Positions 37,336 to 48,413 of a stretch of 64,000 nt of DNA are shown piece by piece. Every line of letters starts with the position of its first letter. Positions within the stretch are counted from its first letter, which is position 1. Below the pieces are notes generated by a model. The model was not told the origin of the DNA. It saw nothing but the letters and a program-made list of their open reading frames with translations, and ran no database searches. Position numbers and translations under genes: made by a program. Source of the DNA: Streptomyces cynarae (GTDB lineage Bacteria; Actinomycetota; Actinomycetes; Streptomycetales; Streptomycetaceae); contig NZ_CP106793.1 of NCBI RefSeq assembly GCF_025642135.1, positions 2,029,001 through 2,093,000 on the forward strand, given 5' to 3'.

Positions 37336-38460
37336 CTAGCCGAGCAGGGATTCCAGCTCGACGTGCTCCAGGCCGTGTGCCTCGGCGACCTCCTTGTAAA
37401 CCACCTTGCCATCATGGGTGTTGAGCCCCTTGGCCAGCGCGGCGTCGCGGCGCAGGGCCTCGACCCAGCCGCGGTCGGCGAGTTCCACGATGTAGGGCAG
37501 CGTGGCGTTGGTCAGCGCGTAGGTGGAGGTGTTGGGGACGGCGCCGGGCATGTTGGCGACGCAGTAGAAGACCGACTCGTGGACCCTGAAGGTCGGCTCC
37601 GCGTGCGTGGTCGGGCGCGAGTCCTCGAAGCAGCCGCCCTGGTCGATCGCGATGTCGACAAGGACACTTCCGGGCTTCATCCGGGAGACCAGCTCGTTGG
37701 TGACCAGCTTGGGGGCCTTGGCGCCCGGGATGAGGACGGCGCCGATGACGAGGTCGGCGTCGAGGCAGGCCTTCTCCAGCTCGAAGGCGTTGGAGACGAC
37801 GGTCTGGATCTTCGTGCCGAAGATCTTGTCGGCTTCCTTGAGCTTGTTGATGTCCCTGTCGAGCAGGGTGACGTGGAAGCCCATGCCGATGGCGATCTGC
37901 GCGGCGTTCCAGCCCGACACGCCGCCGCCGATGACGACGGCCTTGGCGGCGGGCACACCCGGGACGCCGCCGGGCAGCACGCCGCGGCCGCCGTTGGCGG
38001 CCATGAGGTGGTAGGCGCCGACCTGCGGGGCGAGCCGGCCCGCGACCTCGGACATGGGGGCGAGCAGCGGGAGCGCCCGGTTCGACAGCTCGACCGTCTC
38101 GTAGGCGATCGCCGTGGTGCCGGACTCGAGCAGCGCCTCCGTGCACTCCTTGGAGGCGGCCAGGTGCAGGTAGGTGAAGAGCGTCTGGTCCTTGCGCAGG
38201 CGGTGGTACTCCTCGGCGATGGGCTCCTTGACCTTCAGCAGCAGGTCGGCGGTGGCCCACACCTCGTCGGCGGTGTCCAGGATCTGTGCGCCTGCGGCGA
38301 TGTACTCCTCGTCCGGGATCGAGGAGCCGACACCGGCGTTCCGCTCGACGACGACCTGGTGGCCGTGGCGCACCAGCTCGTGCACGCCGGCGGGGGTGAT
38401 GGCCACCCGGAACTCGTTGTTCTTGACCTCGCGGGGGATGCCGACCTTCACGTCGATCAC
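37336..38460 (-). CDS. ald: Alanine dehydrogenase
   Basis: The frame from the GTG at 38460 gives 374 residues. A GTG two codons later (VKVGIPREVKNNEFRVAITP) matches the usual family start and has AAGGA at better spacing, so the true start may be 38454. The substrate and NAD-binding parts are complete: GVGSSIPDEEY, LLLKVKEP, the Rossmann fold in AVVIGGGVSGWNAAQIAIGM, and DIAIDQGGCFEDSRPTTHAE. It interconverts alanine with pyruvate and ammonia. It is followed by a terminator and is monocistronic. Confidence 0.94.
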   Translation of the reverse strand: MIDVKVGIPREVKNNEFRVAITPAGVHELVRHGHQVVVERNAGVGSSIPDEEYIAAGAQILDTADEVWATADLLLKVKEPIAEEYHRLRKDQTLFTYLHLAASKECTEALLESGTTAIAYETVELSNRALPLLAPMSEVAGRLAPQVGAYHLMAANGGRGVLPGGVPGVPAAKAVVIGGGVSGWNAAQIAIGMGFHVTLLDRDINKLKEADKIFGTKIQTVVSNAFELEKACLDADLVIGAVLIPGAKAPKLVTNELVSRMKPGSVLVDIAIDQGGCFEDSRPTTHAEPTFRVHESVFYCVANMPGAVPNTSTYALTNATLPYIVELADRGWVEALRRDAALAKGLNTHDGKVVYKEVAEAHGLEHVELESLLG

Positions 38461-38596
38461 GGTCCTTGGCTCAGGGAATGTGGGGGCATTGCAAGACATA
38501 CCCGGACGCACAGGAGCACACCGGGAGACACCGCAGGAGAACGTGCGGCGAAGCCAGTTTAATGAAGGTGTTCCCGCTGTCTAGCCTTTCATTGCA

Positions 38597-40666
38597 TCAA
38601 TCTTCAGCGGATGTACTACGGATTTCGCAGGCGTTAGCGGTGTGTTCCGGGGGCATCGGGCCTTCCTGCGCACCGTCTCCCAGCATGCGCTCGGCCGCCG
38701 ACCGGTGCAGGGCGGCGGCCGCCGGGTCGCCGAGACGTTCCAGGGTGTCGGCGACCCGGAGCCGGAGCGCCGCCTGCAGCCGGGCGTCGTCGGCCTGCCG
38801 CGCCCACTCGACGGCCTCCTCGCAGGTGCGCAGCGACTCCTCGGGGCGTCCGGCGTACTCCTGGACACGGGCCAGTTCGCTCAACGCCCGGGCGTGCGCG
38901 GCCACATCGCCGCTCCTGCGGTGCAGAGCGATCGCCGCGCGCCAGTTGCGCTGCGCCTCGCCGTAGCGGCCGGCGTAGGTCTGGACGGTGGCGAGGCGGC
39001 CGTACAGGCGGGCGGCCTCCGCGCGCTCGTCGCGGGCGAGGCGATGGGACAGGGCCCTGCCGTACCAGTCGGCCGCCCGGTCGAAGTCCCCGATCTCCTG
39101 GTGGGCGCCGCCTACGGATTCCATCGCGCGGCCGGTCGCATACGGGTCGTTGCCGGCCCGTCCGGCGTCCAGCGCGGCCCGGTAGCGGGCCAGTGCCTCC
39201 CTCGTACGGCCGGTCCGCGCGTCCACGTCGGCGAGGTTCAGCAGGGCCGCCGCCTTCTCTCGGTGCAGTCCGCGGCGCTCGGCGACATCGAGGACGAGCC
39301 GGTGGATGCCGTACAGCTCGGGCGCGGCCGCCCGGGTGCCGAAGTGGGCGACCAGGGCCCGCACCAGCGCGGCCATCAGACGCCGGGCGAGGGTGTCCAG
39401 CTCGCCGTCGGCGACCGCGAGCCGGGCCGACGCCAGCAGCGCGGGCTGCCGCAGGCGCAGCCAGTCCTCGGCCGCTCGGGGGCTCGCGAAGCGCAACTCG
39501 CGGGGCAGCCCTGCGAGCTTCTCGCGCGCCTCGGGGCTGTCGGTCTCGGTGATCACCCGGCAGGACTGCAGCAGCCGTACCGTCCGCTCCAGCATCCGGG
39601 CGCGGGCCAGCTGCAGCTCGGCCGGACGGTCGTGACGCTCGGCGAGCGCGCGCAGCAGGGGCAGCAGGCAGCCCGGGACCTCGTACTGCGGCAGTGGTGT
39701 CCCAAGGTGCCGCAGGAAGCCGCGCTCCGCGAAATCGTCGAGGGCGGCGCGGGCCGTGTCGACGGGGCAGCCGGCCAGCGCGGAGGCGGTGTGCGGATCG
39801 GGCAGGCCGGCGGGGGCCAGGCACAGCAGCCGCAGCATCCGCTGGGCGGAGCCCGGCAGCGCCTCGTAGGAAAGCCGGAAAGCGCGGGCGAGGGGCGGCC
39901 CGTCCTCGGCACCGGTGCGCAGGTGCCGGGCGAGGTCGGCGACGGCGGCCTTGGGTTGGGCGGCCAGCCAGCCCCCGGCGAGGACCAGCGCGGCGGGCTG
40001 GCCCGCGCACTCCTCGACGAGCCCCTCGGCGGCACGCGGGTCGACGGTGACGCGCACGGAGCCGGCGTACCGGGTGAGCAGCTCCAGGGCGGCCTTGGTG
40101 TCGAGGCCGCCGAGGGTGCAGGGGCGCACGTCCGCGATCCCGGTCAGGGGGCCCTGGGCGACGGCGACGACGAGGCAGTCGGGCGTGTCCGGCAGCACCG
40201 CGTCCACCTGCTCGGCGGACACGGCGTCGTCGAGCAGCAGCAGCGCTCGGCGCCCCACGAGGGCCTCACGCACCGCCTGGCCCAGCTCGTCCTCGTCGGC
40301 CCCGGGCGGGGTGGGCACACCGAGGGCGGTCAGCAGCTCGCGGGCGGTGCGCTCGGTGGGGACGGGGGTGCCGTCGGGCTCGCTGAGGCGGGCGCGCAGC
40401 ACGCCGTCCGGGTAGCCGTCCGCGACCTGGCGCGCCAGTTCCTCGGCGAGCGCGGTGCGGCCGTAGCCGGGGCGGCCTGCGACGAGCAGCACGCGGGCGC
40501 GGGGTGCCTTGCGTCCGGAGAGGGTGTCCAGGCCCGCGCGCTGGATGTCGGCACGGAGTTCCTTCAACTCCCGTGTGCGGCCGAGGAACCGACCGTGGCC
40601 GACGACGGGACGCGGATCGCTGTCCGACCGCACGCCACCGTCTGTGTCCACCGCCTGATCCGTCAC
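38597..40666 (-). CDS. STAND/NB-ARC-type ATPase with TPR repeats
   Basis: A GTG start gives 689 residues. The nucleotide-binding domain has a P-loop VLLVAGRPGYGRTALAEELA near residue 60, in which the usual Lys of GKT is Arg. It is followed by a Walker B-like RRALLLLDDAVSAEQVDAVL and an NB-ARC-like region (YEALPGSAQRMLRLLCLAPA, the winged-helix entry). From about residue 470 there are five or so TPR units (ALLNLADVDARTGRTREALA, WYGRALSHRLARDERAEAAR and others). There is no DNA-binding domain, unlike SARP or AfsR. It may act as a signalling scaffold. It is monocistronic. Confidence 0.8.
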   Translation of the reverse strand: MTDQAVDTDGGVRSDSDPRPVVGHGRFLGRTRELKELRADIQRAGLDTLSGRKAPRARVLLVAGRPGYGRTALAEELARQVADGYPDGVLRARLSEPDGTPVPTERTARELLTALGVPTPPGADEDELGQAVREALVGRRALLLLDDAVSAEQVDAVLPDTPDCLVVAVAQGPLTGIADVRPCTLGGLDTKAALELLTRYAGSVRVTVDPRAAEGLVEECAGQPAALVLAGGWLAAQPKAAVADLARHLRTGAEDGPPLARAFRLSYEALPGSAQRMLRLLCLAPAGLPDPHTASALAGCPVDTARAALDDFAERGFLRHLGTPLPQYEVPGCLLPLLRALAERHDRPAELQLARARMLERTVRLLQSCRVITETDSPEAREKLAGLPRELRFASPRAAEDWLRLRQPALLASARLAVADGELDTLARRLMAALVRALVAHFGTRAAAPELYGIHRLVLDVAERRGLHREKAAALLNLADVDARTGRTREALARYRAALDAGRAGNDPYATGRAMESVGGAHQEIGDFDRAADWYGRALSHRLARDERAEAARLYGRLATVQTYAGRYGEAQRNWRAAIALHRRSGDVAAHARALSELARVQEYAGRPEESLRTCEEAVEWARQADDARLQAALRLRVADTLERLGDPAAAALHRSAAERMLGDGAQEGPMPPEHTANACEIRSTSAED

Positions 40667-40877
40667 GGGCCACGCTCCCGTCCACTGCGCACACGGGCCC
40701 GCCGAGCCTCGGGCGGGTCGCTGTCAGAGCCTAGTTGACGCTCTGCGACGATCCCGGCGGAGCACGGCGGACGGGTCCCTCGATCGGATCAGGCGATCGT
40801 ACGACCGGTGGTGATTTTTCAGCCCGCTCGGGGCGCCACGGCTCGAACCGGCTCCCGGCCCGCATCCCCTCGACACC

Positions 40878-40914
40878 CCGTCCGGGGGCGAAGGGGCGGA
40901 GCCCCCGAGGACGG
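40878..40914 (-). terminator. Hairpin after the NUDIX gene
   Basis: CCGTCCGGGGGC pairs with GCCCCCGAGGACGG with one bulged base, about 18 bp after the NUDIX stop. GGGGCGGAGCCCCCGA is a repeat type often seen between Streptomyces genes. Confidence 0.6.
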
Positions 40915-40931
40915 TGTCCGAACCGGAGGCG

Positions 40932-41561
40932 TCACGCCTGGAACGGCCGGGCCGGCCACGGGGCCTCGGCCGGGCGCAGGGCGTCCAGGCCTTCGCCGGT
41001 CCGCGCGGCGACCAGCGACAGCACGCCGACGACGAGGCAGTTGTTGTGGAGGTCGCCCGCCAGGACGCCCCGCACGAGGTCCGCCACCGGCACCCGGGCC
41101 AGCTCCATGTCGGCCTCCTCGTCCTCCACCTCGAAGCGCTGCCCGTCGGCCTCGGACAGGTCGCGGGCGAGGAAGATGCGCACGGCCTCGTCGCAGCCTC
41201 CTGGGGTGGTGTAGACGTCGGCCAGCACGCGCCAGTCCTCGGCCTTGACGTGCGCCTCCTCGTACAGCTCGCGCTGGGCGGCGTGCAGCGGGTTCTCGCC
41301 GGGGACGTCGAGCAGGCCGGCCGGGATCTCCCACAGCTTCTGGCGCACCGGGTGGCGGTACTGCCGGATGACCAGCACCCGGTCCTGGGCGTCCAGGGCG
41401 AGGACGGCCACCGATCCGGGGTGGACCTGGTAGTCGCGGCGCGCCACCGAGCCGTCCGGCATGACCACGTCGTCGGTGCGGACAGAGGTCTTGTTGCCGA
41501 CGAACGGGGTCTCGCTCGCCCGGATCTCCCACTCCTCGGCGGTGTCCTTGATCGTCGCCAT
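40932..41561 (-). CDS. NUDIX hydrolase, ADP-ribose pyrophosphatase type
   Basis: The ATG at 41561 (MATIKDTAEEWEIRASETPF) gives 209 residues. The NUDIX helix GLLDVPGENPLHAAQRELYE with EEAHV lies near residues 85-110. It deviates from the canonical spacing by one residue and has Ala-His in place of the final Gly. Upstream HPGSVAVLALDAQDRVLVIR and QYRHPVRQKLWEIPAG match ADP-ribose pyrophosphatases. It would split ADP-ribose into AMP and ribose 5-phosphate. It is 84 bp downstream of pyrG and probably co-transcribed with it. Confidence 0.88.
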   Translation of the reverse strand: MATIKDTAEEWEIRASETPFVGNKTSVRTDDVVMPDGSVARRDYQVHPGSVAVLALDAQDRVLVIRQYRHPVRQKLWEIPAGLLDVPGENPLHAAQRELYEEAHVKAEDWRVLADVYTTPGGCDEAVRIFLARDLSEADGQRFEVEDEEADMELARVPVADLVRGVLAGDLHNNCLVVGVLSLVAARTGEGLDALRPAEAPWPARPFQA

Positions 41562-41645
41562 GTCGCCCTGTTCCTCCCACACCTCGCACGAACCGGGGTA
41601 CGCCTCCGTGAGGACGCGTACCCCGGCCACCGTACAGGCCCCGTC

Positions 41646-43322
<1,677 letters not shown>

Positions 43323-43749
43323 GGCCAAGAGGGGGCTCCCGTGGTCGCGGTCTGGGGTGCGGTACGGCTGGTCCTCGAAGTATTTTTTTCGGGGGTGCCG
43401 TCGCTGCGGTTCGGGGGTTTCGAGCCCACCGGTCCACGGGCTACCAGCGTATCAGCGCCACGAGGGGACTGCTTCCGGCCACGCTCCGCGCATGTGTCAC
43501 CACGGACGCGCGAACCTTAAGAGGTTTTCACCGGGGTTTCACCCGCGGCTCACTCGTTCGGGGCAGTCCGGTTGCCCGGCGGGGCACGCGGATCATGGAC
43601 CTGCGTCGTATCCTGCTCGGACACTCTCTGCCGAGCGCTCCCGGAAAACGGCACCACCCCCGCCGGTCCCCGGAACAACAAGAGCTCGTCAGTTCGTTGA
43701 ACATCGACTGCATCATTTTCGAATGGGTCGGTGAACAACGCCGTTTCTC
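43323..43749. other. Divergent intergenic region between pyrG and the GH15 gene
   Basis: The 427-bp gap has no supported gene. A run of seven T (near 43383) lies in the pyrG leader. Start sites for both divergent genes must lie here, but no promoter hexamers could be assigned with confidence. Confidence 0.35.
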
Positions 43750-45618
43750 ATGACCCCCATGACCGCACAGAGCGACCGCCCCTCGGGGCGACGTGGCCGT
43801 TCGACTGGAGTTGCATTGGCCGGGCGCATCGAAGACTACGCACTCATCGGAGACATGCAGACCGCGGCGCTGGTCTGCCGGGACGGCACCGTGGACTGGC
43901 TGTGCCTGCCCCGCTTCGATTCCCATGCCGTCTTCGCGGGACTGCTCGGCTCGGAGGAGCACGGCTTCTGGCGGCTGGGTCCGGCGCACGCGTCGGACGC
44001 CGAGCCGCCGAGGGCGACCCGGCGCACGTACCGCGGCGAGTCGCTGATCCTGGAGTCCGAGTGGGACACCCCGCGCGGCACGGTCCGGGTCATCGACCTC
44101 ATGCCGCCGCGTGACGGCGCCCCCCAGCTGATCCGGATCGTCGAGGGCGTCACGGGCCGGGTGCCGATGCGGTCGGCGCTGCGCATGCGCTTCTCCTACG
44201 GGCGCATCGTGCCCTGGGTGCACAAGCACGAGGGCCGCACGGTGGCCGTCGCCGGGCCGGACTCCGTGTGGTTCGACACAGAGGCCGAGACGTACGGCAA
44301 GGGTCTGACCACGTACGCGGACTTCACGGTCGCGCCGGGTGACCGGATCGGGTTCACGATCTCCTGGCAGCCCTCGCACAAGGAGCCGCCGCCGCTGCCC
44401 GAGCCCGAGCAGTCGCTGGAGGCGACCGAGGACTTCTGGCGCGACTGGGTGGAGCACTGTACGTACCACGGCCCCTACCGCGAGGCCGTCATCCGCTCGC
44501 TGATCACCCTGAAGGCCCTGACGTACGCGCCGACCGGCGGCATCGTGGCCGCGCCCACGACGTCGCTGCCGGAGGAGATCGGCGGCGTGCGCAACTGGGA
44601 CTACCGCTACACCTGGCTGCGGGACGCGGCGATCACCCTGTCGTCGCTGCTGCGCACCGGCTACCGCGAGGAGGCGCGCGCCTGGCGCGAGTGGCTGCTG
44701 CGGGCCGTGGCCGGCGACCCCGAGAACCTGCAGATCATGTACGGCATCGCGGGCGAGCGGGAGCTGGGCGAGGCGGAGCTGGACTGGCTGCCCGGCTACG
44801 AGAACTCGGCCCCGGTGCGCGTCGGCAACGGCGCCGCACACCAACTGCAGCTGGACGTGTACGGAGAGGTCACCGAGGCCCTGCACCTGGCCCACATGAC
44901 CGGGCTCGCCCGCAACGACTACGCCTCCCTGCTCCAGCTGAAGCTGATCCGCTACCTCGAGCAGCACTGGGACGAGCCGGACGAGGGCATCTGGGAGGTG
45001 CGCGGCCCGCGCCGGCACTTCGTGCACTCCAAGGTGATGGCCTGGGTGGCGGTGGACCGCACGATCAAGCTGATCGAGTCCGGTGACGCGGACGGACCGC
45101 TGGAGAAGTGGCGTGAGCTGCGCGACGACATCCACCGGGACGTGTGCGAAAAGGGCTACGACAAGGAGCGCAACACCTTCACTCAGTCCTACGGCTCCAA
45201 GGAGCTGGACGCCTCGCTGCTGCTGATCCCGCAGATGGGCTTCCTGCCGCCGGACGACAAGCGGGTGATCGGCACGATCGAGGCGATCCAGCGGGAGCTG
45301 TCCACCTCGGACGGCTTCATCCTGCGCTACCCGACCTCCGGCGAGGAGGAGGGCGTGGACGGCCTGCCGGGCGACGAGGGCGCCTTCCTGGCCTGCTCGT
45401 TCTGGATGGCCGACGACCTGGCGATGATCGGCCGCGTGGACGAGGCCCGCAAGCTGTTCGAGAAGCTGCTGGCACTGCGCAACGACGTGGGGCTGCTCGC
45501 GGAGGAGTGGGACCCGCGCCTGAAGCGCCAGGTCGGCAACTTCCCGCAGGCGTTCAGCCACGTGCCGCTGATCGACACGGCACTGCGGCTGACGGCTTCC
45601 GGGGCGTACGGGGGCTGA
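43750..45618 (+). CDS. Glycoside hydrolase family 15 protein (glucoamylase/trehalase type)
   Basis: The 622-residue protein starts at either of two nearby ATGs (43750, 43759). The N-terminal beta-sandwich includes IEDYALIGDMQTAALVCRDG and VDWLCLPRFDSHAVFAGLLG. The (alpha/alpha)6 barrel shows GGVRNWDYRYTWLRDAAITL, the catalytic acid region LPGYENSAPVRVGNGAAHQL plus QLDVYGE, and the second catalytic Glu in VGLLAEEWDPRLKRQVGNFP. There is no signal peptide, so the enzyme is cytoplasmic. Actinobacterial members of this subgroup include trehalases and maltooligosaccharide hydrolases; substrate is not decided here. It ends at a terminator. Confidence 0.9.
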   Translation: MTPMTAQSDRPSGRRGRSTGVALAGRIEDYALIGDMQTAALVCRDGTVDWLCLPRFDSHAVFAGLLGSEEHGFWRLGPAHASDAEPPRATRRTYRGESLILESEWDTPRGTVRVIDLMPPRDGAPQLIRIVEGVTGRVPMRSALRMRFSYGRIVPWVHKHEGRTVAVAGPDSVWFDTEAETYGKGLTTYADFTVAPGDRIGFTISWQPSHKEPPPLPEPEQSLEATEDFWRDWVEHCTYHGPYREAVIRSLITLKALTYAPTGGIVAAPTTSLPEEIGGVRNWDYRYTWLRDAAITLSSLLRTGYREEARAWREWLLRAVAGDPENLQIMYGIAGERELGEAELDWLPGYENSAPVRVGNGAAHQLQLDVYGEVTEALHLAHMTGLARNDYASLLQLKLIRYLEQHWDEPDEGIWEVRGPRRHFVHSKVMAWVAVDRTIKLIESGDADGPLEKWRELRDDIHRDVCEKGYDKERNTFTQSYGSKELDASLLLIPQMGFLPPDDKRVIGTIEAIQRELSTSDGFILRYPTSGEEEGVDGLPGDEGAFLACSFWMADDLAMIGRVDEARKLFEKLLALRNDVGLLAEEWDPRLKRQVGNFPQAFSHVPLIDTALRLTASGAYGG

Positions 45619-45660
45619 GTGATTGCCCCTCTTCGAGGGGGACCCGGGCGGTCTTCGACA

Positions 45661-45695
45661 TCACCGGGCTCGCCGATCTTCGGCGAGCCCGGTGA
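45661..45695. terminator. Bidirectional terminator at the left edge of the catabolic island
   Basis: Perfect 16-bp arms (TCACCGGGCTCGCCGA and its complement) with a 3-nt loop separate the GH15 gene (+) from gabD (-). Confidence 0.8.
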
Positions 45696-45736
45696 GCTCG
45701 TCGAGCGTCCGCTCTCAGGTGTCGGCTGTACACGGA

Positions 45737-47224
45737 TCACCTGGTCGGACGCAGTTGAAGGTTGTAGTAGCGGATCTCCTGGTACTCCTCGAGTCCTTCG
45801 CTGCTGCCCTCGCGTCCGAGGCCGGACTGTTTGATGCCGCCGAACGGTGCGGCCGCGTTCGAGGGGACGCCCTGGTTGATGCCGACCAGGCCGGTGGCCA
45901 GTTGGTCGGCCACGTTGAAGGCGCGGTCGAGGCTTTCGGTGAAGACGTAGCCTGCCAGGCCGTACTCGGTGTCGTTGGCGCGTGCTATCGCCTCGTCCTG
46001 GTGGGAGAAGCGCTGGATGGCGGCGATGGGCCCGAAGATTTCGGTGTGGGCGAGGGCGGCGTCAGCCGGTACGTGGTCCAGGAGCGTCGGTTCGAAGAAC
46101 GAGCCGGGATGGCTGGGAGCCGAGCCGCCGGTGACCAGGTGTGCGCCGCGGCGGGTCGCGTCCTGGACCAGGCCGGCGAGTCTGGTCACGGCGTTGTGGT
46201 CGATGACGGGGCCGAGGCCGATGCCGGGGGCGAGTCCGTTGCCGACCTCCAGCGTGGCCAGCCGGTCGGTCAGGGCCTCGACGAAGGCGTCGGCGATGCC
46301 GTCCTGGACGAAGATGCGGTTGGCGGCGATGCAGGACTGGCCGCCGTTGCGCATCTTGGCGGCGAACGCTCCGTCGACGGCCCGCTCCAGGTCGGCGTCG
46401 TCGAAGACCAGCAGCGGGGCGTTGCCGCCCAGTTCCATGGAGCTCTTCAGTACGTTGTCCGCGGCGAGATGCAGGAGGACCTTGCCGACCGCGGTCGATC
46501 CGGTGAAGGACACCTTGCGCACGCGCGGATCGGCCAGCACGGCGGTGCTGAAGGAGGGTGCGTCGGTGGTGGTCACGACCTGCACCAGGTCTTCGGGGAC
46601 GCCGGCTGCGAGGGCGAGCTGGACCGCGAAGATGGTGGTCAGGGGCGTGTTGGGCGCGGGCTTGACGACCACCGGGCAGCCGGCGGCGAGCGCCGGGGCG
46701 ATCTTGCGGGTCGCCATGGCGAGCGGGAAGTTCCACGGGGTGATCAAAACCGACAACCCCACCGGTGCGCGCCGGGTGAGCAGGCGGGCCCCGCCGGTGG
46801 GAGCGTCGCGAAGGTTTCCTGCCGGGCGTACCGCTTCCTCGGCGTACCAGCGGACGAAGTCGGCCCCGTAGGAGACCTCCGCGCGGGCCTCGGCGAGCGG
46901 CTTGCCCATCTCACGGGTGATGAGCAGGGCGATCATCTCGGCGTTGCCGGTGATCAGGTCGTACCAGGCGCGCAGGATGTCGGCGCGGTGCCGGGTGGTG
47001 GTGGCGGCCCAGGACCGGCCTACTGTGTCGGCGCGCGCGACGGCCTCCAGGGCCTGCTGGACGTCGAAGTCGGGGACCTGCGCGATCGTCTGGCCGGTGG
47101 CCGGATCGTGGACGTCGAAGGTCCGGGTCACGCCCGGAACGGCGAGGTCGAGGTTGGCCAGGACCTTCTCGGAGTCGGCCAGGGCGGTCGGTTCCGCCTC
47201 GGGGAGGGTGCGCATGGTGGTCAC
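45737..47224 (-). CDS. gabD: NAD(P)-dependent succinate-semialdehyde dehydrogenase-type aldehyde dehydrogenase
   Basis: The GTG at 47224 has AGGAAG at good spacing and overlaps the stop of the aminotransferase stump (GTGA). An ATG lies at 47215. The 495-residue enzyme carries VLITPWNFPLAMATRKIAPA, FTGSTAVGKVLLHLAADN, the general-base ELGGNAPLLVFDD and the catalytic Cys in RNGGQSCIAANRIFV. The GabD-like INQGVPSNAAAPFGGIKQSG and RYYNLQ end are also present. It would oxidise succinate semialdehyde or a related aldehyde. It is the distal gene of the leftward catabolic unit. Whether it is still expressed from the 53.4-kb promoter is unclear because the region before it is damaged. Confidence 0.88.
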   Translation of the reverse strand: MTTMRTLPEAEPTALADSEKVLANLDLAVPGVTRTFDVHDPATGQTIAQVPDFDVQQALEAVARADTVGRSWAATTTRHRADILRAWYDLITGNAEMIALLITREMGKPLAEARAEVSYGADFVRWYAEEAVRPAGNLRDAPTGGARLLTRRAPVGLSVLITPWNFPLAMATRKIAPALAAGCPVVVKPAPNTPLTTIFAVQLALAAGVPEDLVQVVTTTDAPSFSTAVLADPRVRKVSFTGSTAVGKVLLHLAADNVLKSSMELGGNAPLLVFDDADLERAVDGAFAAKMRNGGQSCIAANRIFVQDGIADAFVEALTDRLATLEVGNGLAPGIGLGPVIDHNAVTRLAGLVQDATRRGAHLVTGGSAPSHPGSFFEPTLLDHVPADAALAHTEIFGPIAAIQRFSHQDEAIARANDTEYGLAGYVFTESLDRAFNVADQLATGLVGINQGVPSNAAAPFGGIKQSGLGREGSSEGLEEYQEIRYYNLQLRPTR

Positions 47225-47379
47225 TCGGCTTCCTGGTCGGAGACGACGGTTTCGACGGCGGCCACGAGCTGCCGGACCTCGTCGTCGGTGGTGATGAATG
47301 GCGCGCTGATCTGCACGGTGTTGCCGCGCAGGTCAGAGGCGAGCGGGCGGGGTAGCAGGTCGCGGTGGGGCAAGGAGTG
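47221..47379 (-). pseudogene. C-terminal stump of a class III aminotransferase (GabT-like)
   Basis: The last 52 codons before the stop at 47221 encode LLPRPLASDLRGNTVQISAP, FITTDDEVRQLVAAVETVVS, the typical C-terminus of GABA and omega-amino-acid aminotransferases. No PLP-lysine or cofactor-binding sequence precedes it. Upstream the frame turns into unrelated sequence. The stop overlaps the gabD start, so a gabT-gabD pair once existed here and gabT lost its first 85-90 % by deletion. Confidence 0.65.
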
Positions 47380-47645
47380 GATCTGGGTCTTCGCGCGAGT
47401 GCACTGACGCATCAGATGAGCGAGCTGCATGGTCACCCTGCGCAACATCCGGGTGTGCTCGTCCGCCGGCCGCCTGCCCGACAGGAAAGTCTGCGGCGAG
47501 TAGCCGGGGCAGAATTCGCGCCACTGCCTCGGCATCGGCGGCACCCCGGCCAAGTCCTACAAGCTCGCCGAAGACGAGGGCTTTGACCGGAGCAAAGCCG
47601 GGCCGGCCACGCTGCCGAAACCGCTACCGCATGTCCGTGCCGCTG
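47380..47645. other. Scrambled junction between gabT stump and ABC ATPase gene
   Basis: This 266-bp stretch has no intact gene. On the plus strand a short open segment (LGIGGTPAKSYKLAEDEGFD, near 47530-47590) looks protein-like but matches nothing I can name. It is probably a fragment left by the rearrangement that truncated gabT. Confidence 0.4.
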
Positions 47646-48413
47646 CTACAGCACTCTTTCGAGGAATGCCTGGGTTCGTTTCTCGCGAGGGTTGGCCAGG
47701 ACTTCACGTGCGTCGCCGCGTTCGACGGCGATGCCGCCGTCCATGAAGAGCACCTCGTCGGCGACCTCGCGGGCGAAACCCATCTCGTGGGTGACGACCA
47801 GCATGGTCATGCCGTTGCCGGCGAGGTCGCGCATGACGGCGAGGACTTCGCCCACGCGTTCGGGGTCCAGGGCGCTGGTGGGTTCGTCGAACAGCATGAT
47901 GGTGGGTTCCATGGCGAGTGCGCGGGCGATGGCCACGCGTTGCTGCTGGCCGCCGGAGAGCTGGGCGGGGTACTTGTGGCCGCACCCGTCCAGGCCGACC
48001 CTAGCCAGCAGTTCCCGCGCCTGTTCCCGGCTGGCCGCGCGGTTCCTCTTCTTCACCAGTACCGGTCCGGACATGACGTTGCTCTCGGCGGTCATGTTGG
48101 GGAACAGGTTGAACTGCTGGAACACCATGCCGATGCGGGTGCGCTGCTCGGCCAGCCGCTTGGGGCGCACGGCGTGGTAGGCGTGGTCCTTCTCGACGTA
48201 GCCGAAGTCCTCACCGTTGACCTTCAGCACCCCGCGGTCCACGGTCTCCAGCCCGTTGATACACCGCAGCAGGGTCGATTTGCCGGATCCGCTGGGCCCG
48301 ATGATGCAGGAGATCTCCCCGGCCTTGACGGTCAGGTCGATGTCGTGCAGGACCTGGTGACGGCCGTAGCTCTTGCACAGCTTGCGTGCGACGATCGTTC
48401 CGTCCGGGTTCAC
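47646..48413 (-). CDS. Polar amino-acid ABC transporter ATP-binding protein
   Basis: A GTG start overlaps the permease stop (GTGA), giving 255 residues. Walker A is [20 protein letters not shown], the Q-loop [20 protein letters not shown], the signature [20 protein letters not shown], and Walker [15 protein letters not shown], with the switch His in [15 protein letters not shown]. This is the GlnQ/HisP type. It is the third gene of a complete binding protein-permease-ATPase set in the order SBP, permease, ATPase. Confidence 0.93.
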   Translation of the reverse strand: MNPDGTIVARKLCKSYGRHQVLHDIDLTVKAGEISCIIGPSGSGKSTLLRCINGLETVDRGVLKVNGEDFGYVEKDHAYHAVRPKRLAEQRTRIGMVFQQFNLFPNMTAESNVMSGPVLVKKRNRAASREQARELLARVGLDGCGHKYPAQLSGGQQQRVAIARALAMEPTIMLFDEPTSALDPERVGEVLAVMRDLAGNGMTMLVVTHEMGFAREVADEVLFMDGGIAVERGDAREVLANPREKRTQAFLERVL

